NCBI RefSeq assembly: GCF_001463765.1
Contig: NZ_BBWK01000013.1
Coordinates: 1 to 61,785 of the forward strand
Reading direction: 5' to 3'
Source of the DNA: Aureimonas sp. AU4
Lineage (GTDB): Bacteria > Pseudomonadota > Alphaproteobacteria > Rhizobiales > Rhizobiaceae
Length of the DNA: 61,785 nucleotides
Below the pieces are notes generated by a model that ran no database searches, was not told the origin of the DNA, and was given only the letters and a program-made list of their open reading frames with translations. Within the stretch, counting starts at the first letter, position 1, and every line of letters begins with the position of its first letter. Shown here one piece after another: positions 47,021 to 57,763 of the stretch. The translations under genes and the position numbers were made by a program.

Positions 47021-49039
47021 TCAGGCGGCCACGGGCGCGGCGGCCTCGACCTTGGTCGCGTCCTCGGGCTCGGGCTTGGGCCTCTGGTCCTCGCGCACGG
47101 GAACGCTGGACCGGCCTTTGGAGAGTTCCAGCGCGGCGGCGAGCGCCGAGTTCAGCGTCGTCACCAGTGCGTCGGCGTGGACGCGGCGCTTGAGGTCCTG
47201 CAGCATGGCCGGATCGCGCTGTCGCCAGATGCCGACCATGATGCGGGCTCCCGGGGCGACGCGATGGACCTGCCGCACGGCCTGGCGCAGGTGCACGGTC
47301 GAGAGCGGCTCGATAAAGGACAGGCAGACGAGGGCGACGCCCTGCGCGTCCTCGCGCGAGGGCGGGTTGCGGCGCATCTCGGCGAGCGACACGTGCCGGG
47401 TTCCTAAGCCGTGCCGGTTGAGGACCTGCGCCAGCATGGCCGTGACCGCCTCGTCCAGCGCGTTGGCGCCCGATAGGCAGATCACCGGCGTCTCGCCGCG
47501 CCACTCGGGCGCGAGATCCTCGCGCCGCTGTACGATGCGGGTCGCGGCCTGGTCCGGGCCGGCGGCGTCGACGGCGGCCGCGGCCTCGGCGGTGAGGTGC
47601 TTGGCCTTGCCCGCGCGGTGGCGCGAGGCGCCCGCGACGCCGACGCCCTTGAGGCTGTCCACCAGCCGCAGCGTCGAGGCCCTCAGCGTATCGAGCCGGT
47701 CCTCCTTCACGGCGAAGCGGGCGACGTCCTCATGGGCGATGCGCAGGCCCTCCAGCGCCACCTCGTCGTAGTAGGTGGCGAGCTCTCGTTCGCGCAGGAA
47801 CTCGCGCGCCTGCTCGGCCGCCTCCTCCGGCGCGCCCGCCAGCATGCGCTGGTAGAAGATCTGCTGCGGCATCAAGGCCGGCCGGTCGCCGAGCATGACG
47901 TCGATGAACTCGAGGCGCGGCACGTGGCGGCCGAGCACCACGAGGCAGATCGTAAGCGGCGTGGCGAGGATCAGGCCGACCGCGCCCCACAGAAGCGTCC
48001 AGACGGTCGCCGCGAGCAGGATCGCCACCGGCGAGAGGCCGGTGGAATGGCCGTAGAGGATGGGCTCCACGACGTTCGAGAGCAGCGCTTCGGCGCCGAT
48101 GTAGAGGACCGCCGTCCAGATCACCATGGACCAGCCGGGATCCACCGCGAAGGCGAGAAGCATGGGCAGGCCCGCGCCGACGAAGCCGCCGACATAGGGA
48201 ATGAAGCGCAGGACGCCGCCGAGAATGCCCCAGAGGATCGGCGAGGGCACGCCGAGGAACCAGAGGCCGGTGGCGGTCACGACGCCGAACAGGGCGTTGA
48301 TGCCGAGCTGGAACAGGAGAAGGCGAGACAGGCGGTGCGCCGCGTCGTCGATCGCGGCCGTGGTCTGCTGGAGGTCGTCGGTGCCGGCGAGGCGGATGAA
48401 GCGGTTTCGCAGGTCCTCCTTCTGGAGCAGGATGAAGATCGCGAAGACGATCACGATGCCGAAGGTCGCGAGCGGACTGAGAAGCGGCCCGATCACCGCC
48501 ATCGCTGTGGACAGGATGGAGTCCTGGTTCTGCACGACGACCGGGATGGGCTGAGGGGCTGCCACGGTTGCGGGCGAAGCGGTGGTCGCCGCCGGATTCG
48601 CGGCCGGGGCGCCGAGGTTCTGGAAATCCTCCGCCATGCCCTCGAGCGACCGGACGGCGCGGCTCCAAGGACCGTTGCCGCTCGCTTGAGCCGACTCCGA
48701 AAGGGACTCGATCTTCTGCTGGACCGTGATGCGATAAGTCGGGATCTCGCCGACCAGCGCGCTGATCTGCATGGCGATCGCGAAGCCCAGCGCCAGGATC
48801 AGGGCGGTCGCGGTCACCATCGCGATGCTGACCGCCAGGATGCGCGGCACGCGGTGCTTCTGCAGCTTGATGACGATCGGCGCCAGGATGAACGACAGGA
48901 GGATGCCGAGCGCGAAGGGCACGAAGATCTCGCGACCGAGATACAGGATCGAGCCGACCGTCAGGACGAGGACGCTGACCGCGAGCGCGGTGAACAGCGG
49001 CAGCGCGCGACGCAGCATCTGCGAGGTGACGATATCCAA
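47021..49039 (-). CDS. AI-2E family (PerM-like) membrane protein with a large C-terminal Rossmann-like domain
   Basis: 672 residues from a TTG with GGAG 8 nt upstream; the ATG at 49018 (MLRRALPLF) has none. The first 370 residues are the AI-2E/PerM permease, with about eight spans, a Pro/Ala-rich loop near 140-175 and the PYVGGFVGAGLPML segment. The remaining 300 residues are cytoplasmic: a helical region, then an alpha/beta unit (PVICLSGANALDEAVTAMLA, GVALVCLSFIEPLS, GARIMVGIWRQ) resembling cobalamin-binding-like folds without the His. Members exchange signals or ions; the transported species here is unknown. Confidence 0.88.
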   Translation of the reverse strand: MDIVTSQMLRRALPLFTALAVSVLVLTVGSILYLGREIFVPFALGILLSFILAPIVIKLQKHRVPRILAVSIAMVTATALILALGFAIAMQISALVGEIPTYRITVQQKIESLSESAQASGNGPWSRAVRSLEGMAEDFQNLGAPAANPAATTASPATVAAPQPIPVVVQNQDSILSTAMAVIGPLLSPLATFGIVIVFAIFILLQKEDLRNRFIRLAGTDDLQQTTAAIDDAAHRLSRLLLFQLGINALFGVVTATGLWFLGVPSPILWGILGGVLRFIPYVGGFVGAGLPMLLAFAVDPGWSMVIWTAVLYIGAEALLSNVVEPILYGHSTGLSPVAILLAATVWTLLWGAVGLILATPLTICLVVLGRHVPRLEFIDVMLGDRPALMPQQIFYQRMLAGAPEEAAEQAREFLRERELATYYDEVALEGLRIAHEDVARFAVKEDRLDTLRASTLRLVDSLKGVGVAGASRHRAGKAKHLTAEAAAAVDAAGPDQAATRIVQRREDLAPEWRGETPVICLSGANALDEAVTAMLAQVLNRHGLGTRHVSLAEMRRNPPSREDAQGVALVCLSFIEPLSTVHLRQAVRQVHRVAPGARIMVGIWRQRDPAMLQDLKRRVHADALVTTLNSALAAALELSKGRSSVPVREDQRPKPEPEDATKVEAAAPVAA

Positions 49040-49278
49040 GAACGGGCTCCGCTGCGGGCTGGCGCGAGATCAACCCGCCCCAACGCTCCGATGCCGGGAG
49101 AGTTCCCGGAGACGTGATCGCCCCTCGTCCGCCTCGTCGATCCCCGGCGATGCCCGTGGCCGCTCGCTATGCGCCGGGCACATGCCTGCCGGGCGAATCC
49201 TTCGGCTTCAACTCTTCCGTCGGCGGGACCATCTTCGGTGGGACGACAAGACAAAACCCGATCCCAGGAGACTTCGAG

Positions 49279-49446
49279 ATGACCGCCCGCAACCGCACCC
49301 TTGGCAGCCGCGTCCGTGCCCTGACCGATCTGTTCGGCGCGGCGGCCAGCTGCGCCGCCGCCGCGGAAGCCGGTCGCCGCCCGAGCCGGGAGGCCCTGAC
49401 GCGCGTCGGCATCGACGCCGACAAGTACTACGGCATCCAGCGCTGA
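49279..49446 (+). CDS. Small basic protein, distantly DUF1127-like
   Basis: 55 residues from an ATG with AGGAG 8 nt upstream, followed by a strong terminator, so it is a genuine transcription unit. It is basic and Ala-rich (LFGAAASCAAAAEAGRR) and ends in LTRVGIDADKYYGIQR. That ending recalls the L-x-x-I/LGI-D ending of DUF1127 proteins, which can act in RNA turnover and phosphate or carbon regulation in rhizobia. The similarity is weak and the function unassigned. Confidence 0.68.
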   Translation: MTARNRTLGSRVRALTDLFGAAASCAAAAEAGRRPSREALTRVGIDADKYYGIQR

Positions 49447-49491
49447 CGTCTGACGGGCCGCCGGGTCGGCTCGTCGTCGGGACGTAACGAG

Positions 49492-49527
49492 AAAGGGGCG
49501 GTCCGCATCCGGCGGGCCGCCCCTTTT
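49492..49527 (+). terminator. Strong intrinsic terminator after the small gene
   Basis: AAAGGGGCGG (49492-49501) pairs with CCGCCCCTTT (49517-49526); inner TCCGC and GCGGG pairs extend the stem to about 15 bp, and T residues follow. The minus strand also has a T-run (from GAAA), so it may serve tctA too. Confidence 0.88.
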
Positions 49528-49567
49528 CGCATGGCTTGACGGATGGACGTGCCGTCGGTCCTCGCCG

Positions 49568-51178
<1,611 letters not shown>

Positions 51179-51275
51179 CGGCGGGTCCCGTCGCGGCGGC
51201 CGCGCGGTGCCGGGCAGGGTCCGGCGGCGGCGTCGAAGCGTGATGAAGGCTCCGGCGGGGCGCCGGGGCCGCATG

Positions 51276-51761
51276 TCAGATGAAAAGCTGTTCCAGCGGG
51301 CCGGCCGGCAGGGCGAGGCGCAGGACCTGCGTGAACAGAAGCCAGATGCCGAGCGAGAAGAGGATGCCCGCGGGAAGCGAGATCCAGAGCTTCCGCTTGC
51401 CGAAGGCGCGCGCGGTCAGCGCGAACAGAAGGCCCGTTGCGATCGAGAAGCCGGCGGGATGGAGCAGGAGAAGCTGCAGCGCGAGGCCGGCCACGATCCA
51501 GATCACGGGCGCGGCGTCGTTCGGCTCGCGCTCGGGAAAGCGGCCGCGCCAGGCGGACACCATCGTCCACACGGCGAGGACCACGAGAAAGGCGCCGATC
51601 ACCGTCGGGAAGGTGGCGGGGCCGATGCGGGCATAGGCGCCGCCGCGCACGCTCTGGGCGTCCAAGAGCACCAGCGCGCCCAGCACGGCCAGCGCCACGC
51701 CGATGAAAAGCGCCGCCCGGTCGGGGCGGCGCTCGATCGCGTTGGAGACCGGATGGGTCAC
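51276..51761 (-). CDS. tctB: Tripartite tricarboxylate transporter, small membrane subunit TctB
   Basis: 161 residues from a GTG overlapping the tctC stop (GTGA). Four membrane spans with the TctB-type pattern [21 protein letters not shown] and [21 protein letters not shown] are present. A 97-bp gap separates it from tctA. It assists TctA in the inner membrane. Confidence 0.92.
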   Translation of the reverse strand: MTHPVSNAIERRPDRAALFIGVALAVLGALVLLDAQSVRGGAYARIGPATFPTVIGAFLVVLAVWTMVSAWRGRFPEREPNDAAPVIWIVAGLALQLLLLHPAGFSIATGLLFALTARAFGKRKLWISLPAGILFSLGIWLLFTQVLRLALPAGPLEQLFI

Positions 51762-52711
51762 TGGACGAGACCGATCGCGGTGAGGACCTCCTTGGTGTCC
51801 TCGATGTTCTTCTTCAGCTCGGTCTGGAAGGCGTCGCCGGCGAGGAACGTGTTCTGCCAGTTGTTGCGCTCGAGGACCGCCTTCCACTCGGGCGAGTTCG
51901 ACATCTTCTCCATGTCGGCCGTGATGGCGGCCTTCTGCTCGTCCGAGATGCCGGGGGCGGCGGCCACCATGCGCCAGTTCTGGAGGGTCATGTCGAGGCC
52001 GGACTCCTTGAGGGTCGGAGCCTCCGATCCCTGAACGCGCTCCGCGCCCGTGGTGGCGAGAAGGCGCAGCGTGCCGGCCTTCACCTGGCTCTCGAACTCG
52101 CCGTAGCCGGAGATGCCGGCGGCGACCTGCTGGCCGAGGATCGCGGCCAGCGCCTCGCCGCCGCCCGAGAAGGCGATGTAGTTGACGAGCTTGGGGTCGA
52201 CGCCCGCGGCCTGGGCGAGAAGGCCCGCCGCGATGTGGTCGGTGCCGCCGGCCGAGCCGCCCGCGATCGCCACCGCGCCGGGATCGGCCTTCATGGCGTT
52301 CACGAGGTCGCCGATGGTCTGGTAGGGCGAGGAAGCGGGAACGACGATCGCCTCGTCCTCGCCGGTCAGGCGCGCGATCGGCGTCACCTGGTCGAGCGTC
52401 ACGGGCGAGCGGTTGGTGAGGATCGCGCCGACCATGACGTAGCCGCCGACGAGCAGCGAGTCGGCCTTGCCGGACTTCGAGGAGACGAACTGGGCGAGGC
52501 CGATCGTTCCGCCGGCGCCCGGTACGTTCACGACCTGGACGTTGCCGGCGATCTTGGCGTCCTGCAGCGTCGCCTGCATGGCGCGGGCGGTCTGGTCCCA
52601 GCCGCCGCCCGGCGAGGCGGGCGCGATGATCTCGTAGGACGGGGTCTGCGCGAAGGCCACGGCCGACGACAGGCATGCGGCCACGAGGCCACCCCAGAAT
52701 GCAGTCTTCAT
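51758..52711 (-). CDS. tctC: Tricarboxylate-binding periplasmic protein TctC (Bug family)
   Basis: 317 residues from the ATG with GGGGAGGA. A signal peptide is cleaved after AFA. Bug-family features are [34 protein letters not shown] and [19 protein letters not shown]. It captures citrate-like or other carboxylates for TctAB. It is transcribed behind the kinase gene with a 210-bp spacer holding a probable response-regulator site. Confidence 0.95.
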   Translation of the reverse strand: MKTAFWGGLVAACLSSAVAFAQTPSYEIIAPASPGGGWDQTARAMQATLQDAKIAGNVQVVNVPGAGGTIGLAQFVSSKSGKADSLLVGGYVMVGAILTNRSPVTLDQVTPIARLTGEDEAIVVPASSPYQTIGDLVNAMKADPGAVAIAGGSAGGTDHIAAGLLAQAAGVDPKLVNYIAFSGGGEALAAILGQQVAAGISGYGEFESQVKAGTLRLLATTGAERVQGSEAPTLKESGLDMTLQNWRMVAAAPGISDEQKAAITADMEKMSNSPEWKAVLERNNWQNTFLAGDAFQTELKKNIEDTKEVLTAIGLVQ

Positions 52712-52891
52712 GTCAGTCCTCCCCTTGAGCGCCGGAGCGCGTCGACCGGGCGCCGGCAGATTCGGATCGAGGGGCGTGGAGGATCTTGTGTCGATAGGCC
52801 GGCACGAGCGGGCCTGCCGTTGCCGGATGCCGAGGGCATGCGCGGCCGAGCCCTCCCAAGCCCCGGTCGAGCGGCAAGCTACCCCCGGCTT

Positions 52892-52909
52892 CCTGTCAAA
52901 AACCTGTCA
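52892..52909 (-). promoter_or_regulatory. Direct-repeat response-regulator site overlapping a perfect -35, upstream of tctC
   Basis: TGACAGG occurs twice on the minus strand (52892-52898 and 52903-52909) with an 11-bp period, the spacing that OmpR-family regulators favour. The downstream copy is preceded by T residues so that it contains TTGACA. No good -10 follows at 16-18 nt, which fits activator dependence. It lies 11 bp past the kinase stop and about 180 bp before tctC. Confidence 0.5.
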
Positions 52910-52921
52910 CGCCCCGATCCG

Positions 52922-55408
52922 TCAGGGCGCCACCATGGCATGTCCCGCCTTCTCAGGCGAGACGATCTCGCGCCACGTGTCGAGAAACCGGTCGCGCCGC
53001 TGCCGGTCGAGCCCGACGAGGAGCGAGGGGCCGAACGCGATCGGCTGCACCGCGCCGCGCCCGAGCGCGGCGATGCGCTCGGCGGTCCAGGGGCCTTGCG
53101 TTCCCGCCACCACCGCGCCGAGCGCCGCCGGACCCGCCATGATGCGTTGGCCGGCGGGCGAAAGGGCGAAGTCGACGAAGCTCTCGGCCAGATCCGGCCG
53201 GCTCGCGCCCTTGGGCACGAGCAGCGAGCGGCTGAGCACGAGCACGTAGTCGTCGGGCACCGCGATGCCGATGCGTGCGCCCGCCGCCTGCCGCGCGAAG
53301 GCGTAGGAGCCGAGCACGTTGTAGCCGATCGCGATCTCGCCGCTCTCGATCCGGTCGAGGATTTCGGGGCTCGCGCCGCTGACGCGCGCGCCCACGCGCC
53401 CGAAGGCGCTCGCCAGGCGCCAGAAATAGGACGAGATCGCCGCGTCCTGCGAGGCGAGGAGATAGCCGACGCCCGAGCGCGCGACGTCGTAGGTCGCGAT
53501 GCGCCCGGCAAAGCGCGCCCCCTCGGCCTCCAGGAGTTCGGCCAGCGCCAGATGGGTGCGCGGCACCTCGGCGGGCGAGACGAGATCGGGGTTGTAGACG
53601 ATCACGGCGGGCTCGAAGCTGACGCCGAAGACCGAGGAGCGCCACTGCGCCCATTCCGGCACCAGGGAGGCGTGGCCGGGCGACAGGCGCCGGGCGAAGC
53701 CGTCGTTGACGAGCTTGACCTGAAGGTCCGAGGCCGAGCTCATCACGAGGTCGGGCACGGGCGCGCGGCCCTCCACGAGCTCCTCGAAGATCGGCCGCGT
53801 CTCGGCTTCCACGTAGTCCACCGAGACGTCGGGCCGCGCCTCCTGGAAGCCGCGCACGAGCGCGGAGAAGAGCGCCGTGTCGGTGGCGCCGAGGATCGAC
53901 AGGCGCGCGCCCCGCGAGCCGTCGGGCGCGGGATAGGAGACGGGGCTGCGCGCGAGGGCCGGCGAGGCGAGAAGGAGCGTCGCCAGGACGAGGGCGGCCT
54001 GCGCGGCGCCCGGCGCCCGGCTCGTCCTGCCGGGAGCGGGGGCGAGCGGCAGCGCGAGGCGCACGCGAAGCCCGCCGCCCGCGCGATCCTCCAGCCGCAC
54101 CGTTCCTCTTTGCGCCTCCGCCACGCGGCGCACGATCGCAAGCCCGAGGCCCGATCCGTGCCGGACGCCCGCCGTGGTGCCGCGCCGGAAGCGCTCGAAC
54201 ACGGCCTCCTTTTCGGCGTCCGGCACGCCGGGTCCCCGGTCGAGGACGTCGATCTCCAGCCGGTCGCGGCGGGCCTGCGCCGCGATCAGCACCGGCCCGT
54301 CGCTGTAGCGCAGGGCGTTGTCGACGAGGTTGCGCAGCATCTCGCGCAGCGCCACGCGGTCCGAGCCGATCCCGAGCTCCATGAGGCCGGGCGCGATGTC
54401 GAGCGCGACGCGGTCCTCGCTCGTCGGGTCGAGGCGGCCGATCACCTCGTCGACGAGCTGGGACAGCGAGGTCGGCTCGCTCGGCCGCGTCTCGAGGCGG
54501 TGCGTGATGGTGGCGTCCATCAGGAGTTGCGTGACGAGGTCGCTCGCCTGCACCGCTCCGTCGTGAATGCGGGCGATCTGCGCGCCCAGGAGCGTGGGGT
54601 CGCGCTCGCCGCGCGCCATCTCGGCCTGGGCCCGGAGCGAGGCGAGCGGTGTGCGCACCTGGTGCGCGGCGTCGGCCACCAGCCCCCCCAGGCGCTCGCG
54701 CGCCGAGGCGAGGCGTCCCATGAAGCCGTTCAGGGCGAGCACGAGCTGGCGCACCTCCTGCGGCACCGGCAGGTCGATCGGGGCGAGCTGGTCGGGCTCG
54801 CGGCCGCGCAGGTGCGCCTCGAGGAGGCTGAGCGGCGCGAACGCCCGCCCGATGCCGAACCAGAGGAGGGCAAGCGCCAGAAGCGTCATCGCCGCCACCG
54901 GCAGGAGCGCGCGGCCCTGGATCTCGGCGGCGAGCGCGGCGCGCTCCGCTTCCGTCTCGGCGACGCGGATCGTCACCCAACCCGTGCCGCCCGCCGTGGA
55001 CACGAGGCGTCCGACGGTCGCGATCCGCACGCGCTCGCCGCCGAACGCGCCGTCCGCGAAGACCGGGTCGGAATCGTCCGCCGGCGAGAGGCCGGCCGAC
55101 AGGTCGGGATAGCCCGTGACGTTGCGCCCGTCCGGCGCGTCCACCGCGTAGAAGACGCGGTCCTCGCCCGAGAACATGGCGAAGGAGGCGAGCGGCAGCT
55201 CCACCGTGACGCCGCCGCCCTCGATCTGCACGGCGCCCGCGATCGTGAGCGCGGAGGCCGCCAGGAGACGGTCGAAGGCGCGGTCGGAGGCGCGCTCGGC
55301 ATAGTCGCGGATGAAGGCGACCAGAAGCATGGCGGCCAGAAGAAGAAGCGCCGACGCCGCCACCAGGATGCGGCGCCGGATCGAGACGGGGCGCGGCTGC
55401 GGCCTCAT
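52922..55408 (-). CDS. TctE-type sensor histidine kinase fused to a periplasmic substrate-binding domain
   Basis: 828 residues from the ATG overlapping the regulator's stop (ATGA). TM1 is at 14-33, a periplasmic sensor at 34-167, TM2 at 168-188, the dimerisation His at 249 (AHQVRTPL), N-box NLVDNALRYSD from 360, then DRGPGVP and GSGLGLAIV. The kinase is complete by about 457. A basic linker and a hydrophobic segment (468-486, ending SPALA) follow, then 340 residues of a family-1/Fe3+-type binding protein (ISYPAP-like start, VPDLVMSSASDLQ, GIAVPDDYVLVLSRSLLVPKGA). There is no stop and no ATG, GTG or TTG at the junction. Separate PgtC-like binding proteins often serve such kinases; a covalent link is unusual. 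Confidence 0.85.
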   Translation of the reverse strand: MRPQPRPVSIRRRILVAASALLLLAAMLLVAFIRDYAERASDRAFDRLLAASALTIAGAVQIEGGGVTVELPLASFAMFSGEDRVFYAVDAPDGRNVTGYPDLSAGLSPADDSDPVFADGAFGGERVRIATVGRLVSTAGGTGWVTIRVAETEAERAALAAEIQGRALLPVAAMTLLALALLWFGIGRAFAPLSLLEAHLRGREPDQLAPIDLPVPQEVRQLVLALNGFMGRLASARERLGGLVADAAHQVRTPLASLRAQAEMARGERDPTLLGAQIARIHDGAVQASDLVTQLLMDATITHRLETRPSEPTSLSQLVDEVIGRLDPTSEDRVALDIAPGLMELGIGSDRVALREMLRNLVDNALRYSDGPVLIAAQARRDRLEIDVLDRGPGVPDAEKEAVFERFRRGTTAGVRHGSGLGLAIVRRVAEAQRGTVRLEDRAGGGLRVRLALPLAPAPGRTSRAPGAAQAALVLATLLLASPALARSPVSYPAPDGSRGARLSILGATDTALFSALVRGFQEARPDVSVDYVEAETRPIFEELVEGRAPVPDLVMSSASDLQVKLVNDGFARRLSPGHASLVPEWAQWRSSVFGVSFEPAVIVYNPDLVSPAEVPRTHLALAELLEAEGARFAGRIATYDVARSGVGYLLASQDAAISSYFWRLASAFGRVGARVSGASPEILDRIESGEIAIGYNVLGSYAFARQAAGARIGIAVPDDYVLVLSRSLLVPKGASRPDLAESFVDFALSPAGQRIMAGPAALGAVVAGTQGPWTAERIAALGRGAVQPIAFGPSLLVGLDRQRRDRFLDTWREIVSPEKAGHAMVAP

Positions 55409-56079
55409 GAGCCTTGCGGCACCCGTGCGACGTAGCCCGTGCCGCGCACGGTCACGATTTCGACGCGCGAGCCCTCGAGCTTGCGGCGCAGGCGCGAGAC
55501 GTAGAGTTCCAGCGCGTTGGTCGAGACCTGTTCGTCGAACGAGAAGAGCTGCGCCATCAGGCTCTCCTTCTGCACCACGACCCCAGGCCGCGACAGGAGG
55601 ATCTCCAGAAGGCGGAACTCGCGCCGCCCGATGTCGACCGGCGTCTCGCCGATGCGCACGAGGCGCCCCGCCGTATCGAGGCTGAGATCGCCGAAGCGCG
55701 AAAGGCTCGTGGTCTGGCCGGCCTGCCGGCGCAGGAGCGCCCGCAGCCGCGCGTCGAGCTCGCGTAGGTCGAAGGGCTTCACGAGGTAGTCGTCGGCGCC
55801 TTGGTCGAGAAGGCTGATCTTGTCGTCGATCTCGGAGCGGGCGGTGACCACGAGAACGGGCGTGGCCTGGCGCTCGCGCCGCATCTGCGCGATCACCGAC
55901 AGGCCGTCGCGGCCCGGCAGGGTCAGGTCGAGGATCACCGCGTCGAACGGCTCCAGCGTCAGCGCTTCCCAGGCCTCCTCGCCCGAGCGCACCCATTCCA
56001 CGGAATGGCCCGAGCCGCGCAGGTGATGGTTCACCGCCTCGCCCAGACCCTCGTTGTCCTCCACCAGGAGCATGCGCAT
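55405..56079 (-). CDS. OmpR-family response regulator (TctD type)
   Basis: 224 residues from the ATG at 56079; ATG 56073 is two codons in. The receiver domain has the acidic pocket Glu7/Asp8, phospho-acceptor Asp51 (ILDLTLPGRDG), Thr in VVTARS and Lys in LVKPFDLRE. The winged-helix DNA-binding domain (about 130-224) is typical, ending RGTGYVARVPQ. It is coupled to the kinase-binding fusion and probably activates tctCBA through the direct repeats at 52892-52909. Confidence 0.94.
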   Translation of the reverse strand: MRMLLVEDNEGLGEAVNHHLRGSGHSVEWVRSGEEAWEALTLEPFDAVILDLTLPGRDGLSVIAQMRRERQATPVLVVTARSEIDDKISLLDQGADDYLVKPFDLRELDARLRALLRRQAGQTTSLSRFGDLSLDTAGRLVRIGETPVDIGRREFRLLEILLSRPGVVVQKESLMAQLFSFDEQVSTNALELYVSRLRRKLEGSRVEIVTVRGTGYVARVPQGS

Positions 56080-56256
56080 GCGCCGGCCGCCTCCCGCTCC
56101 GGCCGCGCCGGCATAGGGCGCGAAGACTAAAGGGGCCGCGCCGGATTCTCAAACGCGCCGACGCGCCGCGTCTCGCATCGGTTGCCGCCCATGCGCTCGC
56201 GCCGCTATGGCATGGGAGCGGCCGGCAGTCTGACCGGCGCTTCGGGAGAACAGCGT

Positions 56257-57588
56257 ATGCACGAGATCGCGCGGGTCGGACTGGCGGCGGAACTGGTGGC
56301 CCATGAGCGGGCGCGCGGGCCGGTCACGATCGGCGTGGCGGGCGCCGGCCAGATGGGCACCGACCTCATGGTGCAGCTGCGCCTCATGCCGGGCGTGCGG
56401 CTCGGCGCGCTCTCGACCTCGCGTCCCGACCACGCCGAGGCGACGCTCGCCTTCGCCGGCTACGCGCCGGACGATTCGGTGCGCGTGCGCGACACGGACG
56501 GGGTGAACCGCGCCGTCGAGGCCGGGCGCGTGGCGATCGTGGAGGACTTCCGCACCTTCTGCGCGGCGGGTCGCGTCGACGCGGTGATCGACGCGACCGG
56601 ATCCCCCAGCGTCGGCACGGTGCTGGCGCTCGAGGCGATCCGCCACGGCCGCCACGTCGTGATGATGAACGTCGAGGCCGACATCACGATCGGGCGCCAC
56701 CTCGCGGCCGAGGCGCGCCGCGCGGGCGTCGTCTACACGGGCGCGGCGGGCGACGAGCCGCACGCGACGCTGGAGCTGATCGGCCTGGCCCAGTCGCTGG
56801 GCCTCGAGGTCGTGGCCGCCGGCAAGGGCAAGAACAACGCGCTCGACTTCTCGGCGGTGCCCGCCGACTACGAGGCCGAGGCCGCGCGCCGCAACATGAA
56901 CGCCCGCATGCTGGTGGAGTTCGTGGACGGCACCAAGACCATGGTGGAGATGGTGGCGATCGCCAACGCCACCGGGCTCGTGCCCGACAAGCCCGGCATG
57001 CACGGGCCGAACGCCACGATCGACGACCTCGCGCAGGTTCTCTGCACCGAGGCCGACGGGGGCATCCTCTCGCGCTCGGGCGTCGTCGACTACACGATCG
57101 GGCGGGGCGTCGCGCCCGGCGTCTTCTGCATCGTGAAGCCGAGGCATCCCCGCGTCCTCGAGCGCATCGCCGACCTGAAGGTCGGCCCCGGCCCCTGCTT
57201 CGCGCTGGTGCGCCCCTTCCACCTGACCTCGCTGGAGGTTCCGCTTTCGGCGGTCCACGCGGTGATGCGCGGCGTGCCCCACATGGAGCCGCTGGACCGC
57301 CCGGTCGCCGAATGCGCGGCGGTCGCCAAGCGCGACCTCGAGCCGGGCGAGCGGCTGGGGCGCATCGGCGAAACGCAGTATCGCGGCTTCGCGATGACCT
57401 GGGAGGACGCGCGCGCCTCTCGCGCGCTGCCGATCGGGCTGGCGGAAGGCGGGCGCGTCACGCAGCCGATTCGCGCCGGCGAAAAGCTGACCTACGTGAA
57501 CTGCGCGCCCGACGAGGCTCAGGAGGTCACGCGCATCCGACGGCTTCTCGACGAGGCGGACGGGCGTTTTCTGACCCGCGCGCCCTGA
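56257..57588 (+). CDS. NAD(P)-dependent dehydrogenase-like protein with a SAF domain
   Basis: 443 residues from the ATG with GGGAGA 7 nt upstream. A Rossmann segment (GPVTIGVAGAGQMGTDLMVQL) and a homoserine-dehydrogenase-like core (VIDATGSPSVGTVLALEAI, HVVMMNVEADITIG, AGDEPHATLELIGLA) are followed by a C-terminal SAF domain (AAVAKRDLEPGERLGRIGE, RAGEKLTYVN). Such proteins are often mis-named flagellar FlgA because of the SAF fold. Relatives act in sugar-acid or polyol catabolism; the reaction here is not established. It is divergent from the two-component genes. Confidence 0.85.
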   Translation: MHEIARVGLAAELVAHERARGPVTIGVAGAGQMGTDLMVQLRLMPGVRLGALSTSRPDHAEATLAFAGYAPDDSVRVRDTDGVNRAVEAGRVAIVEDFRTFCAAGRVDAVIDATGSPSVGTVLALEAIRHGRHVVMMNVEADITIGRHLAAEARRAGVVYTGAAGDEPHATLELIGLAQSLGLEVVAAGKGKNNALDFSAVPADYEAEAARRNMNARMLVEFVDGTKTMVEMVAIANATGLVPDKPGMHGPNATIDDLAQVLCTEADGGILSRSGVVDYTIGRGVAPGVFCIVKPRHPRVLERIADLKVGPGPCFALVRPFHLTSLEVPLSAVHAVMRGVPHMEPLDRPVAECAAVAKRDLEPGERLGRIGETQYRGFAMTWEDARASRALPIGLAEGGRVTQPIRAGEKLTYVNCAPDEAQEVTRIRRLLDEADGRFLTRAP

Positions 57589-57763
57589 GAAGGGGGGCGC
57601 GGGCGCTTGCGGCGCAAGAGCCACCCATGCTTTCACGCGCGCGGCCCCATCGACTTGGGCGCCGGGCGCCCCACCCTTGAGGGCACATCAGCGACGGACC
57701 CCTCGGCTGCGCCACTCCCGTGACGGCCGGAACGGGTCCTTTGACGCGAAAGGACATGGCCGC

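Noticed and set aside
54000..54060. Separate start codon for the binding-protein half of the kinase fusion
   Set aside because: No ATG, GTG or TTG in frame near the hydrophobic segment; only a CTG inside it. One continuous gene was therefore annotated, with the possibility of a sequencing error noted.
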